64,000 nucleotides of DNA from Pseudomonadota bacterium (GCA_023393525.1 JAEWKZ010000013.1:60291-124290); one strand, 5' to 3'; shown: positions 15,741 to 25,106, counted from the first letter of the stretch. The notes: a model not told the origin generated them from the letters alone. Made by a program: numbers and translations.

Positions 15741-17087
15741 CTACCCGATGAGCATGCTCTTTTCGGCGCGTCTGAAACGTTCGCGGGTCTGCCAGGACTG
15801 GAGCATGGTCAGAAAGACGATGGGTCCCAGACGGCCCACGAACATAAGCATCATGATGATGAATTTTCCCGGGGTCGAAAGTCGCGGGGTCAGCCCCGTG
15901 CTCAGCCCAACGGTACCAAAGGCCGACGAGGCCTCGAAAAAGAGTTCCATGAATTTGCCCCGCACCAGCTGGTGCGGCAGGTTCGCCCCTTCGGTCACGG
16001 TCAGGATGAAGACGGAACCCATGATGAGCACAAAGGCGAAAATGACGAGCGTCATGGCCTTGTTCACGGTAGGGGCGTCCACGCCATAGCCTTCGACCAC
16101 GACCTGATCGCGGCCCTTGATCTGGGATACGGCGAACCCCAGCAGCACGCGCAGGGTTGTGGTCTTGATGCCGCCCGCGCACGATCCCGGCGATCCGCCG
16201 ATGACCATGAGCAGGATCATGATGAAGAGCGAGGTGTCGGTCATGATGCCGATATCCATGGAATTGAACCCCGCCGTGCGGGCCGTGACGGACTGGAACA
16301 GGCTCTGGAGCAGGGCCGTGGCCATCCCGTCCTGCCGTTGCTCGATGAGGAAAAAAACCACCCATCCGGCGAGAATCAGCCACAGGCTGGTGCGAATGAC
16401 CAGGGAACTCTGCCAGCTCAACGCACCGCGCAGGGAGCGCCTGAGTCGCAATGAGGCGATGAATCCGGGCAGTTCCACCAGCACGTAAAACCCGATCCCG
16501 CCCAGGAAAATGAGCAGCATGAACACAAGATTCATGGGCAGGTTGCCGGCGAAACGCATCAGGCTGTCCGGATACAGGCTGAATCCCGCGTTGCAGAAGG
16601 CGGAAATGGAATGGAAAATGGCGCTGTACCAGCCCACCTCCCCCAGGCTGAAAGCATATATGGTCACGGCTCCCAGCGCCTCGATGCCGAAGCAGACCAG
16701 GAAAAGCTGCACCAGGAAGCGCCCCAGCTTGAAGGACGGATCCCCCTGCAGGGATTGGCCCACGGCGATGCGGTCGGTCAGGGAGACGCGCCGCCGCCAC
16801 AGGTAGAAGACAAGGCTCGTGTAGGTCATGACCCCCAGGCCTCCGATCTGGATCAAGGCGACGATGACGGTCTGCCCGAAGGTCGAGAACACGGTGCCCG
16901 TGTCGACCACGATCAGTCCGGTCACGCAGGTGGCGGACACGGAGGTGAACATGGCGTCGACCCAGCTCAACCGCGCCCCGTTGAGCGAGACGGGCAGATG
17001 CAGCAGCAGCCCCCCCAGGAGGATGGTCGCCGCGAAGAAATACACGGGGAGGATCGCCGGAGAGAGAAGTTTGTGGACGTGTTTCAT
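15741..17087 (-). CDS. ktrB: Ktr/Trk potassium transporter membrane subunit
   Basis: 448 residues with the fourfold M1-P-M2 architecture of the TrkH/KtrB family. Pore loops are visible as SATCVTGLIVVDTGTVF, SAFCNAGFSLYP, TARTAGFNSMDIG and SSAFGTVGLSTGLTP, each with the selectivity-filter glycine. GGSPGSCAGGIKTTTLRVL is the intramembrane-gate region. K+ uptake across the inner membrane, probably Na+-dependent if KtrB-like. Starts only 4 bases after the yejF-like gene, so it may be read from the yej promoter as well. Confidence 0.94.
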   Translation of the reverse strand: MKHVHKLLSPAILPVYFFAATILLGGLLLHLPVSLNGARLSWVDAMFTSVSATCVTGLIVVDTGTVFSTFGQTVIVALIQIGGLGVMTYTSLVFYLWRRRVSLTDRIAVGQSLQGDPSFKLGRFLVQLFLVCFGIEALGAVTIYAFSLGEVGWYSAIFHSISAFCNAGFSLYPDSLMRFAGNLPMNLVFMLLIFLGGIGFYVLVELPGFIASLRLRRSLRGALSWQSSLVIRTSLWLILAGWVVFFLIEQRQDGMATALLQSLFQSVTARTAGFNSMDIGIMTDTSLFIMILLMVIGGSPGSCAGGIKTTTLRVLLGFAVSQIKGRDQVVVEGYGVDAPTVNKAMTLVIFAFVLIMGSVFILTVTEGANLPHQLVRGKFMELFFEASSAFGTVGLSTGLTPRLSTPGKFIIMMLMFVGRLGPIVFLTMLQSWQTRERFRRAEKSMLIG

Positions 17088-17091
17088 GGCA

Positions 17092-18711
17092 TCATTCCAG
17101 GGCCGCGGCCAACAGGGCGCGGGTGTATTCCTGGACCGGACCCGCGAAGATCGCGTCCGTCGCTCCCTGTTCCACGATGCGCCCCTCCTTCATGATGACG
17201 ATGCGGTGGCACAGGGCCCGCACCAGGGCCAGGTCGTGGGTGATGAACATGTAGGTCAGGCCGAAGCGGGTCTGGAGGCCTCGCAGAAGCTCCACGATCT
17301 GGAATTGCACCGTGCGGTCCAGGGCCGAGGTGGGTTCGTCCAGAACCACGAATTTGGGCCGCAGGATGAGCGCACGCGCAATGGAAATGCGCTGACGCTG
17401 GCCGCCGGAAAATTCGTGGGGGTAACGGTGCATGGCGGCGGGGTCGAGATCCACGGCCTCCAATATCTCGGCGATGCGCTCCTCCCGCTCCGCGCCCGTG
17501 GCCAGGCGATGCGCGTCCAGCCCTTCGGCCACGATCTGGCCGACGGTCATGCGCGGGCTGAGGCTGCCGTAAGGGTCCTGGAAGACGATCTGGAAGTTGC
17601 GGCGCAAGCTCCGAAGCCGACCCTCGCGCATGGAGGAAAGGCGCTGCCCGTCGAAATCAATCGCTCCTCGGCAGGATTGCAGGCGCAAGAGGGCCAGGCC
17701 CAGGGTGGTCTTGCCGGACCCGCTCTCCCCCACCACGCCCAGGGATTCTCCCCGGCGAATGAAAAGCTTTGCGTCGGTCACGGCCTTGATGAAACTTTTG
17801 GGACGGCCAAGGAATGTCTTGCCCTGCGGAAACCAGACCTGCACATCACTGGCCTCGATCAAGGGCGGCGCGTCTTCGGGCAGGGGGTCCGGCCTGCCCG
17901 ACGGGGTGCTGGTCAGCAGGGTTTTCGTGTACGGGTGGCCCGGGTTCTTGAAAATGTCGTCACGCGGGCCGCTCTCCACGATTTTGCCCTCGCGCATGAC
18001 GTTCACGTCGTCGGCCATGTGCCGGACCACGCCCAGATCGTGGGAAATGAGCAGGATGGCCATGTTCAGACGCTGTTGCAGCTCTTTCAAGAGCGCCAGG
18101 ACCTGGGCCTGGATGGTCACATCCAGGGCCGTGGTCGGCTCGTCGGCGATGAGCAGCACCGGATCATTGGCCAGGGCCATGGCGATCATAACCCGCTGCC
18201 GCTGCCCGCCGGAGAGCTGATGCGGAAAACTGTCCAACCGCGCCGCCGGATCGGGGATGCCGACCAGCTCCAGAAGTTCCAGCGTGCGAGCCCTGGCGTC
18301 GACGCCTGGCCGGTGCAGGAGCACGCTTTCGGCGATCTGGCGGCCGATGGGATGCAGGGGATTGAGCGAGCTCATGGGCTCCTGGAAGATCATGCCGATG
18401 CGCCCGCCACGCACCTCGCGCAGGGATTGTTCATCCAGACAGGTGAGGTCGCGCCCCTCGAACACAATCTCTCCCCTGGTGCGCGCGACCTCCGGCGGAA
18501 GCAGACGCAAAACCGACAGGGCGGTCACGGACTTGCCCGAGCCGCTCTCTCCCACCAGGGCGCAGGTCCGCCCCGGATACACGGACAGGGAGACGCCCTG
18601 CACGGCGGAGACGGTGCGGCCTTCCACGGAAAAATCGACGCCCAGATCGCGGATGGTCAGCAGGGCCGCATCCCGGGCGGAGCTAGCTTCTGTGGCGGGG
18701 ATCAAAGGCAT
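17092..18711 (-). CDS. yejF: Oligopeptide-type ABC transporter, double ATP-binding protein (YejF-like)
   Basis: 539 residues with two complete nucleotide-binding domains. NBD1: GESGSGKSVTALSVL, signature LSGGQRQRVMIA, Walker B LLIADEPTTALD. NBD2: GESGSGKTTLGLALL, signature FSGGQRQRISIA, Walker B FVVLDEPTSALD. The length and two-NBD fusion match E. coli YejF. It energises the YejBE permease pair in the inner membrane for uptake of formyl-peptide or microcin C-type peptides. The start overlaps the yejE end by 29 bases; ATG 18711 keeps an N-terminus ahead of the first beta strand. Confidence 0.93.
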   Translation of the reverse strand: MPLIPATEASSARDAALLTIRDLGVDFSVEGRTVSAVQGVSLSVYPGRTCALVGESGSGKSVTALSVLRLLPPEVARTRGEIVFEGRDLTCLDEQSLREVRGGRIGMIFQEPMSSLNPLHPIGRQIAESVLLHRPGVDARARTLELLELVGIPDPAARLDSFPHQLSGGQRQRVMIAMALANDPVLLIADEPTTALDVTIQAQVLALLKELQQRLNMAILLISHDLGVVRHMADDVNVMREGKIVESGPRDDIFKNPGHPYTKTLLTSTPSGRPDPLPEDAPPLIEASDVQVWFPQGKTFLGRPKSFIKAVTDAKLFIRRGESLGVVGESGSGKTTLGLALLRLQSCRGAIDFDGQRLSSMREGRLRSLRRNFQIVFQDPYGSLSPRMTVGQIVAEGLDAHRLATGAEREERIAEILEAVDLDPAAMHRYPHEFSGGQRQRISIARALILRPKFVVLDEPTSALDRTVQFQIVELLRGLQTRFGLTYMFITHDLALVRALCHRIVIMKEGRIVEQGATDAIFAGPVQEYTRALLAAALE

Positions 18712-19699
18712 CGCGCACTCCTTCTCCGATAAAGACCAGAAGACTTAAAAGCGTGCCCAGCACCGCAAAGGCCGAGAGGCCGAGCCACGGGGCCTGCAGA
18801 TTGTTCTTGCCCTGGGCCAGCAGTTCGCCCAGCGACGGCGAACCCGGCGGCAGGCCAAAGCCCATGAAATCGAGGGAGGTCAGGGTGGTGATGGACCCGC
18901 TGACGATGAACGGCATGAAGGTCACGGTCGCGATCATGGCATTGGGCAGGATGTGGCGGAACATGATGACCCGATCCGGCAGGCCCAGGGCCTTGGCCGC
19001 GCGCACGTATTCGAGGTTACGGCCGCGCAGGAACTCGGCCCGGACCACGTCCACGAGGCTCATCCAGGAAAAAAGCATGGTCACGGCCAAAAGCCACCAG
19101 AAGCCCGGTGCGACCATGGAGGCCAGGATGATGAGGATGAAAAGCGCGGGCATGCCGGACCAGATCTCCAGAAAGCGCTGCCCGGCCAGATCGACCATCC
19201 CGCCGTAATAGCCCTGCACCGCCCCCACGCAGACCCCGACCACCGAACTGCCGAGGGTGAGCATCAGCCCGAAGAGCACGGACAGGCGCACCCCGTAGAT
19301 GATCCGCGCCAGCACGTCGCGGCCCTGGTCGTCGGTGCCGAGCCAGTTCTCCCGCGAGGGCGGGGCCGGGGCGGGCACGGGCAGATTGTAATTGATGGTT
19401 TTGTAGCTGTAGCGCACGGGGGGCCAGAGCATCCAGCCTTTGGCGCTGATGAGATCCTGCACGAAGGGGTCGCGGTACACGGTCTGGGTCTCGAAATCGC
19501 CGCCAAAGGTCGTTTCGGGATAGGCCTTGAAGACCGGGGCGTAGAAGCCCCCGTCGTAATAGACCACCAGCGGCCGGTCGTTGGCGATGAACTCCGCGCC
19601 CAGACTCGCGATGAACAGGAACAAAAAAATCCACAGGGACCAGAACGCCCGGCCATTGGAGCGAAAGGCGCGCAGTCTGCGGCGAAGGATCGGGTTCAT
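18683..19699 (-). CDS. yejE: Oligopeptide ABC transporter permease (YejE-like)
   Basis: 338 residues, close to YejE. An N-terminal membrane helix (FWSLWIFLFLFIASLGAEFI) is followed by a large periplasmic insertion (about 45-125) that ends in the DppC-type ENWLGTDDQGRDVLARIIYGVRLS. The coupling helix segment EFLRGRNLEYVRAAKALGLP is the EAA-like loop that contacts the ATPase. Five further helices. Pairs with YejB. The start overlaps the yejB stop by 4 bases. Confidence 0.92.
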   Translation of the reverse strand: MNPILRRRLRAFRSNGRAFWSLWIFLFLFIASLGAEFIANDRPLVVYYDGGFYAPVFKAYPETTFGGDFETQTVYRDPFVQDLISAKGWMLWPPVRYSYKTINYNLPVPAPAPPSRENWLGTDDQGRDVLARIIYGVRLSVLFGLMLTLGSSVVGVCVGAVQGYYGGMVDLAGQRFLEIWSGMPALFILIILASMVAPGFWWLLAVTMLFSWMSLVDVVRAEFLRGRNLEYVRAAKALGLPDRVIMFRHILPNAMIATVTFMPFIVSGSITTLTSLDFMGFGLPPGSPSLGELLAQGKNNLQAPWLGLSAFAVLGTLLSLLVFIGEGVRDAFDPRHRS

Positions 19700-20802
19700 C
19701 GCCCCTCCCGCGAGCCGAAATCAATGCGCGGGTCCACCAGCATGTAGGTCAGGTCGGAGAGCAGCTTGGTGACCAGGCCGATGAGGGTGAAGATGTAGAG
19801 GGACCCGAACATGACCGGATAATCCCGGCTGATGGTCGCCTCGAAACCGAGCAGCCCAAGGCCGTCGAGGGAGAAGATGACCTCAATGAGGAGCGAGCCC
19901 GTGAAGAACATGGAGATGAACGCCGCCGGAAATCCGGCGATGATGAGCAGCATGGCGTTGCGGAAGATGTGGCGATACAGGATTCGCGCCTCGGTCTGCC
20001 CCTTGGCGCGGGCCGTGGTCACGTACTGCTTGCCGATCTCGTCCAGAAAGGAATTCTTGGTCAGCATGGTCAGGGTCGCGAACCCGCCGATGACCATGGC
20101 CGTGACGGGCAGGGCCAGATGCCAGAAATAATCCAGAACCTTATGGAAGAGGGTGAAATTCTCCCAACCGGGCGAGGTCAGGCCGCGCAGGGGGAACCAG
20201 TTGAAATAGCTTCCGCCCGCGAACAGGACCACCAGCAGGATGGCGAAAAGAAAGACCGGGATGGCGTTGCCCACGATCATGAACGTGCTGGTCCAGACAT
20301 CGAAGCGCGAGCCGTGGCGCACGGCCTTCATGATGCCCAAGGGGATGGACAGGGTGTAGATGATGAGCGTGCTCCACAGCCCGAGCGACAGGGAAACGGG
20401 GATTTTCTCGCCGATGAGCTCAAGCACGCCCTTGCTGCGAAAAAAGCTCTCGCCCAGATTGAAGGTGGCGTAATCTTTGAGCATGCTCACATAGCGCTCC
20501 CACAGGGGCTTGTCGAAGCCGTACATGCGCTCGATGCGCCGCACCACATCCGGGTCAAGGCCCTGGGCGCCGCGATAGGCGGACGAGGAGGAAGCCTGGG
20601 CCGAAACGTTGGCCCCGGCGGTCTCCCCTCCTCCCGCCCCGCTGACCCGCGCCGCCGCGGCCACGTCCAGGCCCTGCAACTGGGCGATCATCTGCTCCAC
20701 CGGCCCGCCGGGAGCGGCCTGGATGATGAAGAAATTGAGCGTCAGAATGCCCAGCAAGGTCGGAACGATGAGGGCCAGACGCCGAAGGATGTAGGTGAGC
20801 AT
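19696..20802 (-). CDS. yejB: Oligopeptide ABC transporter permease (YejB-like)
   Basis: 368 residues. MLTYILRRLALIVPTLLGILTLNFFIIQAAPGG is the standard DppB-family N-terminus (only part quoted in each motif below). The EAA-type loop is EIGKQYVTTARAKG with LYRHIFRNAM. A residue 45-90 insertion, rich in Ala/Gly/Ser, is typical of YejB. ATG 20802 overlaps the yejA stop (TAATG) and is preferred to an in-frame start 21 codons upstream that would sit inside yejA. Inner-membrane half-channel with YejE. Confidence 0.92.
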   Translation of the reverse strand: MLTYILRRLALIVPTLLGILTLNFFIIQAAPGGPVEQMIAQLQGLDVAAAARVSGAGGGETAGANVSAQASSSSAYRGAQGLDPDVVRRIERMYGFDKPLWERYVSMLKDYATFNLGESFFRSKGVLELIGEKIPVSLSLGLWSTLIIYTLSIPLGIMKAVRHGSRFDVWTSTFMIVGNAIPVFLFAILLVVLFAGGSYFNWFPLRGLTSPGWENFTLFHKVLDYFWHLALPVTAMVIGGFATLTMLTKNSFLDEIGKQYVTTARAKGQTEARILYRHIFRNAMLLIIAGFPAAFISMFFTGSLLIEVIFSLDGLGLLGFEATISRDYPVMFGSLYIFTLIGLVTKLLSDLTYMLVDPRIDFGSREGR

Positions 20803-22613
20803 TACTTCAGACCCAGCCCCCGCCGCTTGTCCTTCAGCGCCTGCTCCTTGGCGGGATCGATCCACCAGGACTGAAAATCAAGCCCGTAATCCGCGAGCTT
20901 GTCCGGGCGGCCGAACTTGTCCCAATAGGCCACGCGCCAGGACGTGGCGTGCCAGTGCGGGATGACGTACCAGCCCCACAAGAGGGCCCGGTCCAGGGCC
21001 TTGCAGCGCAGGACGAGGGCGTCGCGGTCCGGGGCGGCGATGACCAGATCGACCAGCCTGTCGATGGCCGGGTTCTTGATGCCGCAGTAGTTGCGCGAAC
21101 CGGGCATGTCCGCCGAGGCCGAATGCCAGAAGGAGCGTTGTTCGTTGCCCGGGGAAAGGGACTGGGGAAAGCTTGAGACGATCATGTCGAAATCGAACCC
21201 GCGCAGCCGCTCCAGATACTGGGATGTGTCCACCATGCGCACGCTCATGGTGATGCCGAGCCGCGCCAGATTGCGCTGGAAAGGCAGCACCACCCGCTCG
21301 AAATCGGGCTGCACGAGGAGCATCTCGAAAACGAAGGGCCGGCCGTCCTTGACCAGCTTGCCGCCCTCCACGCTCCATCCGGCCTGACGCAGAAGCTTCG
21401 CCGCTTCGCGCAGATTTTCGCGGATGTTGCCGCTGCCGTCGCTGACCGGCAGGGAGATTTCCTTCGTGTACACGTCTTCGGGCAGCCCCAGCGGTTCGAG
21501 CAGCTCTTTCTCTTTTTCCGAAGGCACCCCTGACGCGGCCATGTCCGAATTGGAGAAGAAGCTCGTGGAGCGGGCGTACTGGCCGTAAAAAAGGTTCTTG
21601 TTGCTCCACTCGAAATCAAAGGCGAAATTGAGCGCCTGGCGCACCAGGGGATCGGCGAAGATGGCGCGGCGGGTGTTGAAGACGAAAGCCTGCATGCCCT
21701 GGGAGAGCTTGTGCTGAATGTTCTCGGTGCGGATCAGCCCGGCCTCCACCGCCGGGCCGGTATAGCCCGTGGCCCACTGCTTGGAATTGTACTCCTGGCG
21801 GAAATCGTATTCCCCGGCCTTGAAGGCCTCCAGGGTCACGGTCAGATCGCGGTAATAGTCATAGATGATGCTGTCGAAGTTGTGGCGGCCCTTGTTCACG
21901 GGCAGGTCGCGGCCCCAATAATCGGGATCGCGTTCAAAGGTCAGGCGCTGTCCGGCCTTGAACTCGGCGATGCGGTACGGGCCGCTGCCCATGGGGATGT
22001 CCAGGCTGGAGGCCGAAAAATCCCGCCCCTTCCAGGAGGCTTGGGACAAAACCGGCAGCTGCCCCAGGATGAGCGGCAGCTCCTGACTGCTGCCCGGCTT
22101 GAAGACAAAGGTCACGGTCCGGGCATCGACCACGTCGACCCGCTCCACGTCGGCGTAATACTGGGCGTAATGGGGATTTCCCTGCTCCACGAGAATTCTG
22201 AAGGTGAAGGCCACATCCTGGGCGGTGACGGGGCTGCCGTCATGGAAGCGGGCCTCTTCGCGCAGCTGAAAGGTCATGAAAGAACGGTCAGGGGCCAGCT
22301 CGATGCGTTTGGCGAGCAGTCCGTATTCGGTGAAGGGCTCGTCCAGGGACTGCTCGGTCAGGGTGTCGAACAAGAGGCCCAGGCCGTCGGCGGAGTTGCC
22401 CTTGACGATGAAGGGGTTGAAGCTGTCGAAGGTGCCCGTGGCCGCCAGGCGCACGGTTCCGCCTTTGGGGGCGTCGGGAAAGACGTAGTCGAAATGGGTG
22501 AAATCCGCTCCGTATTTGGGCTCGCCGTTCATGGCCAGGGCGTGGGAGAACTGCTCCGCCTTAGCGGGAGCGGCGATGCAGAGGAAAAGGGCCAGAAAGA
22601 AAAATTGCTTCAT
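20802..22613 (-). CDS. yejA: Periplasmic peptide-binding protein (YejA-like, SBP family 5)
   Basis: 603 residues, the YejA length. Signal peptide MKQFFFLALFLCIAAPAKA with an A-x-A type cleavage site about residue 19, no lipobox Cys, so a soluble periplasmic protein. Family-5 landmarks: GGTVRLAATGTFDSFNPF, then FHDGSPVTAQDVAFTF, GSGPYRIAEFKAGQRLTFE and RQALNFAFDFEWSN. It delivers peptides to YejBE. First gene of the yejABEF-ktrBA array on the minus strand. Only a weak ribosome site precedes the ATG. Confidence 0.93.
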   Translation of the reverse strand: MKQFFFLALFLCIAAPAKAEQFSHALAMNGEPKYGADFTHFDYVFPDAPKGGTVRLAATGTFDSFNPFIVKGNSADGLGLLFDTLTEQSLDEPFTEYGLLAKRIELAPDRSFMTFQLREEARFHDGSPVTAQDVAFTFRILVEQGNPHYAQYYADVERVDVVDARTVTFVFKPGSSQELPLILGQLPVLSQASWKGRDFSASSLDIPMGSGPYRIAEFKAGQRLTFERDPDYWGRDLPVNKGRHNFDSIIYDYYRDLTVTLEAFKAGEYDFRQEYNSKQWATGYTGPAVEAGLIRTENIQHKLSQGMQAFVFNTRRAIFADPLVRQALNFAFDFEWSNKNLFYGQYARSTSFFSNSDMAASGVPSEKEKELLEPLGLPEDVYTKEISLPVSDGSGNIRENLREAAKLLRQAGWSVEGGKLVKDGRPFVFEMLLVQPDFERVVLPFQRNLARLGITMSVRMVDTSQYLERLRGFDFDMIVSSFPQSLSPGNEQRSFWHSASADMPGSRNYCGIKNPAIDRLVDLVIAAPDRDALVLRCKALDRALLWGWYVIPHWHATSWRVAYWDKFGRPDKLADYGLDFQSWWIDPAKEQALKDKRRGLGLK

Positions 22614-22729
22614 GGTGAACCCGGTGAACCTGCTGAAGTTGGCGAATCCGCTTCCTTTTAGCTGGCCGGGTGCACAGCGTCAAACAGGGCAAGGCGGTTT
22701 CGCGGCCCGGACGTCGGCGCAAGGTTTTC

Positions 22730-22743
22730 GAAAATCGATTTTC
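22730..22743. promoter_or_regulatory. 14-base perfect palindrome in the yejA/ask divergent gap
   Basis: GAAAATCGATTTTC is its own reverse complement and overlaps a second palindrome TTTTCGAAAA (22725-22734). It lies midway in the 244-base gap between divergent yejA and the aspartokinase gene, a good location for an operator acting on either promoter. Confidence 0.4.
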
Positions 22744-22756
22744 TTACAACGCCGTA

Positions 22757-22786
22757 TTGACGCTGCACCGCTTTAGGAAATATCCC
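22757..22786 (+). promoter_or_regulatory. Candidate promoter of the aspartokinase gene
   Basis: TTGACG (22757-22762) followed after 18 bases by TATCCC (22781-22786). The -35 is good and the -10 weak. It is 71 bases upstream of the ATG and directly downstream of the palindrome at 22730. Confidence 0.35.
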
Positions 22787-22857
22787 ACAAGGGCTTCATC
22801 GCGCGGCAGGCCCTGACCGCCGTCGCGCATCACCATCACATCAGTCCGGGACAGTCC

Positions 22858-24264
22858 ATGAAAACGCAACTCCGTGTTGAAAAAATCGGCGGGACATCCA
22901 TGTCCAGGTTCCCGCAGATCATCGATAATGTGATCCTTCGCAAGCCTGACGACATCTTCGGCCGGATCTACATCGTTTCCGCCTACGGCGGGGTCACCAA
23001 CGAACTCCTGGAACACAAGAAGACAGGGCAGCCCGGAATTTACCAGCTTTTCCGGGAACAGGAAAACTATCCCAAAAAAATGCTGGCCCTGCGCGACAGC
23101 CTCTTCGAGCTGAACAAGACCTTCGAGCCCGCCGGGCTGGACCTGAATGTCGCCAACGAATTCGTCGAAGACCACATCGACCTGGCCATCAACATCCTGC
23201 GCAGCATGGATAACGTCCTGGCCTCGGGCTATGTCTCGCGGGCGGCGCTGCTGCTGGCCGCACGGGAGCTGCTGGCCTCGCTGGGCGAGATGCACAGCGC
23301 CTTCAACTCCGCCAACATCCTGCAGAATCGGGGCTACAACGCCACTTTCGTTGATCTGAGCGGATGGGAGGACAGCCGGCAGCTGACCATCGACGAACGC
23401 ATCAAGGACAGCTTCGAAGGCATCGACCCCTTCTCGACCATCTGTTTCGCCACCGGCTACACCAAGGGCACCGAGGGCATCATGCGCGAATTCGACCGGG
23501 GGTATTCGGAAGTGACCTTTTCCAAGGTCGCGGTGCTTTTGGGCGCCAAGGAAGCCATCATCCACAAGGAATATCATCTCTGTTCCGGCGATCCGCTGGT
23601 CATCGGCGAGCACAACATCCACCCTGTGTGCAGCACCAACTTCGACGTGGCCGACCAGCTGGCCGACGTGGGCATGGAGGCCATCCATCCCAAGGCCTCG
23701 AAGCCGCTCGAAATCAACAACATCCCCATCCGCATCAAGAACGCCTTCGATCCGGACCACGCCGGGACGCTGATCACCAAGGACTTCATCGCGCCGAAGT
23801 CCATGGTCGAGATCGTCACCGGTTCGGACAAGGTCACCTGCCTGGAAGTGCACGACACGCGCATGGTCGGCGAGGTGGGATTCGACCTGCGCATCCTGCA
23901 GGTCCTGGCCAAATACGACATTTCCTACATCAGCAAGGCCACCAACGCCAACACCATCGGCATGATCATAGGCGATCGCGACTGCCGTCCCGAGATGATC
24001 GCCGAGCTTCAGGACAGGTTCGAACAGATCACCCTGCAAAAGGTGGCCATCGTCTGCGCCATCGGCTCCAACATCGGCCAGCCCGGCATTCTGGCCAAGG
24101 CCGCCGGAGCGCTGGCCTCCGACGGCATCAATATCCTGGCCGTGTCCCAGACCGCCAGGCAGACCAACATGCAGTTCGTGGTCGAACGCGGCCAGTTCGC
24201 CAAGGCTCAGATCGCCCTGCACGCGGCGCTGTGCACGACGGTCCCGAGAACCTGCGCAGGCTAA
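22858..24264 (+). CDS. Aspartate kinase of the Ask_Ect (ectoine-associated) type
   Basis: 468 residues. VEKIGGTSMSRF replaces the usual KFGGTS start. SAYGGVTNELLEHKKTGQPG, ASLGEMHSAFNS, FDRGYSEVTF, AIIHKEYHL and GMEAIHPKASKPL follow in the order known from Ask_Ect enzymes of ectoine gene clusters. Two ACT domains form the C-terminus (from about residue 320; VAIVCAIGSNIGQPGILAKAA). It phosphorylates aspartate, feeding aspartate semialdehyde to ectoine or to Lys/Thr/Met. In ectoine producers this isoform escapes normal feedback. No ectABC genes lie in the window, so its pathway here is inferred from family only. Confidence 0.88.
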   Translation: MKTQLRVEKIGGTSMSRFPQIIDNVILRKPDDIFGRIYIVSAYGGVTNELLEHKKTGQPGIYQLFREQENYPKKMLALRDSLFELNKTFEPAGLDLNVANEFVEDHIDLAINILRSMDNVLASGYVSRAALLLAARELLASLGEMHSAFNSANILQNRGYNATFVDLSGWEDSRQLTIDERIKDSFEGIDPFSTICFATGYTKGTEGIMREFDRGYSEVTFSKVAVLLGAKEAIIHKEYHLCSGDPLVIGEHNIHPVCSTNFDVADQLADVGMEAIHPKASKPLEINNIPIRIKNAFDPDHAGTLITKDFIAPKSMVEIVTGSDKVTCLEVHDTRMVGEVGFDLRILQVLAKYDISYISKATNANTIGMIIGDRDCRPEMIAELQDRFEQITLQKVAIVCAIGSNIGQPGILAKAAGALASDGINILAVSQTARQTNMQFVVERGQFAKAQIALHAALCTTVPRTCAG

Positions 24265-24286
24265 ATCCGCGTCAACCTTTCCCGCC

Positions 24287-24329
24287 ATGAACGAAGCTCC
24301 CGGACAGGATGTCCGGGGGCTTCGTTCAT
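24287..24329. terminator. Long stem-loop after the aspartokinase gene, probable bidirectional terminator
   Basis: ATGAACGAAGC (24287-24297) and its complement GCTTCGTTCAT (24319-24329) form the base, continued by CCCGGACA/TGTCCGGG around a short loop. About 20 base pairs in total. No T-run follows on the + strand. It separates ask (+) from the 86-codon minus-strand gene that ends at 24346. Confidence 0.6.
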
Positions 24330-24345
24330 GAATACGCCCGCATAA

Positions 24346-24606
24346 TCAGTCCTGCTTCAACAGGAATTGCAGCTCGCTCCCAGTCAAAATGCCCCTGCAC
24401 TCGACGTCATTGAACTCTCTTTTCTGCTTTTCCTTCAACGCCATGGCCTGCCGGGCCAAAACCTGACGCACGGCCTCGCTGAACAGATCGCGGCGGACCT
24501 GCTCCGCATCGTGGATTTCGCCGCAAACATCCCGCTGGGTGCCGGATTCCGGTTGATGGCACGAGCCATCGCGTCCACCCCGGAATCTTTTCTGATTCGC
24601 GCTCAT
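24346..24606 (-). CDS. Hypothetical 86-residue protein
   Basis: Not recognised. Starts MSANQKRFRGG. ATG 24606 follows an AGGGA ribosome site and is preferred to an in-frame ATG 11 codons upstream that has none. There are three Cys (DGSCHQPE, RDVCGE, DVECRG) and a charged helical middle (EQVRRDLFSEAVRQVLARQ, ALKEKQKREF). No signal peptide or membrane segment. Soluble, possibly a small regulator or metal-binding protein. Upstream is the AT-rich stretch. Could be a chance frame. Confidence 0.5.
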   Translation of the reverse strand: MSANQKRFRGGRDGSCHQPESGTQRDVCGEIHDAEQVRRDLFSEAVRQVLARQAMALKEKQKREFNDVECRGILTGSELQFLLKQD

Positions 24607-24659
24607 CACAATCCCTTCATTGCGTGTTTTTTTGGTCATGCTTCAAACACGGTCGCACA

Positions 24660-25090
24660 TCTTCTTTTATTCTAGATGCATGCACACAAACAAATCCCTC
24701 AGGAATGGGCATTTCTGACCATTTTTGCATAAAAGCACTTACGTATTTATCGCCCATCACATCCAGACGAACAAATTCCCTGTCCATCAAATGAATTCCG
24801 ATACAAAATACGTAGGTATAATTTAAAAATTTATACTCTATAATATGTATTAAATATACACTTAAAATAGTTATTCATGTGTATAATTTTCAGAAAAACA
24901 AGAACAAAAAATAAATTATATCTTAAAATTTAGATAGTTAATTTGAACGTACATATTACGTAAACATATATTTTTTAAAAAATACTATAAACTATTTAGT
25001 ATTCGTTCCGATTTAATCATTACAATCATTTATATTTAGGCACTCAGCTACCAAAAGATTACACGTACTGCTCAGCACAAATGCGTACGT
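24660..25090. other. AT-rich intergenic stretch left of the surface-protein cassette
   Basis: About 430 bases of strikingly AT-rich sequence in an otherwise GC-rich window, with no coding frame. It holds poly-A/T tracts, TTTTTTAAAAAA at 24971-24982 and a small hairpin (AATACTA 24981-24987 with TAGTATT 24997-25003). A possible promoter for the TPR gene is TTGAAC (24943-24948) with TATATT about 18 bases on. The composition is consistent with acquired DNA or a nucleoid-protein-bound control region. Confidence 0.6.
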
Positions 25091-25106
25091 ACATAGGGAG
25101 GAAAAC

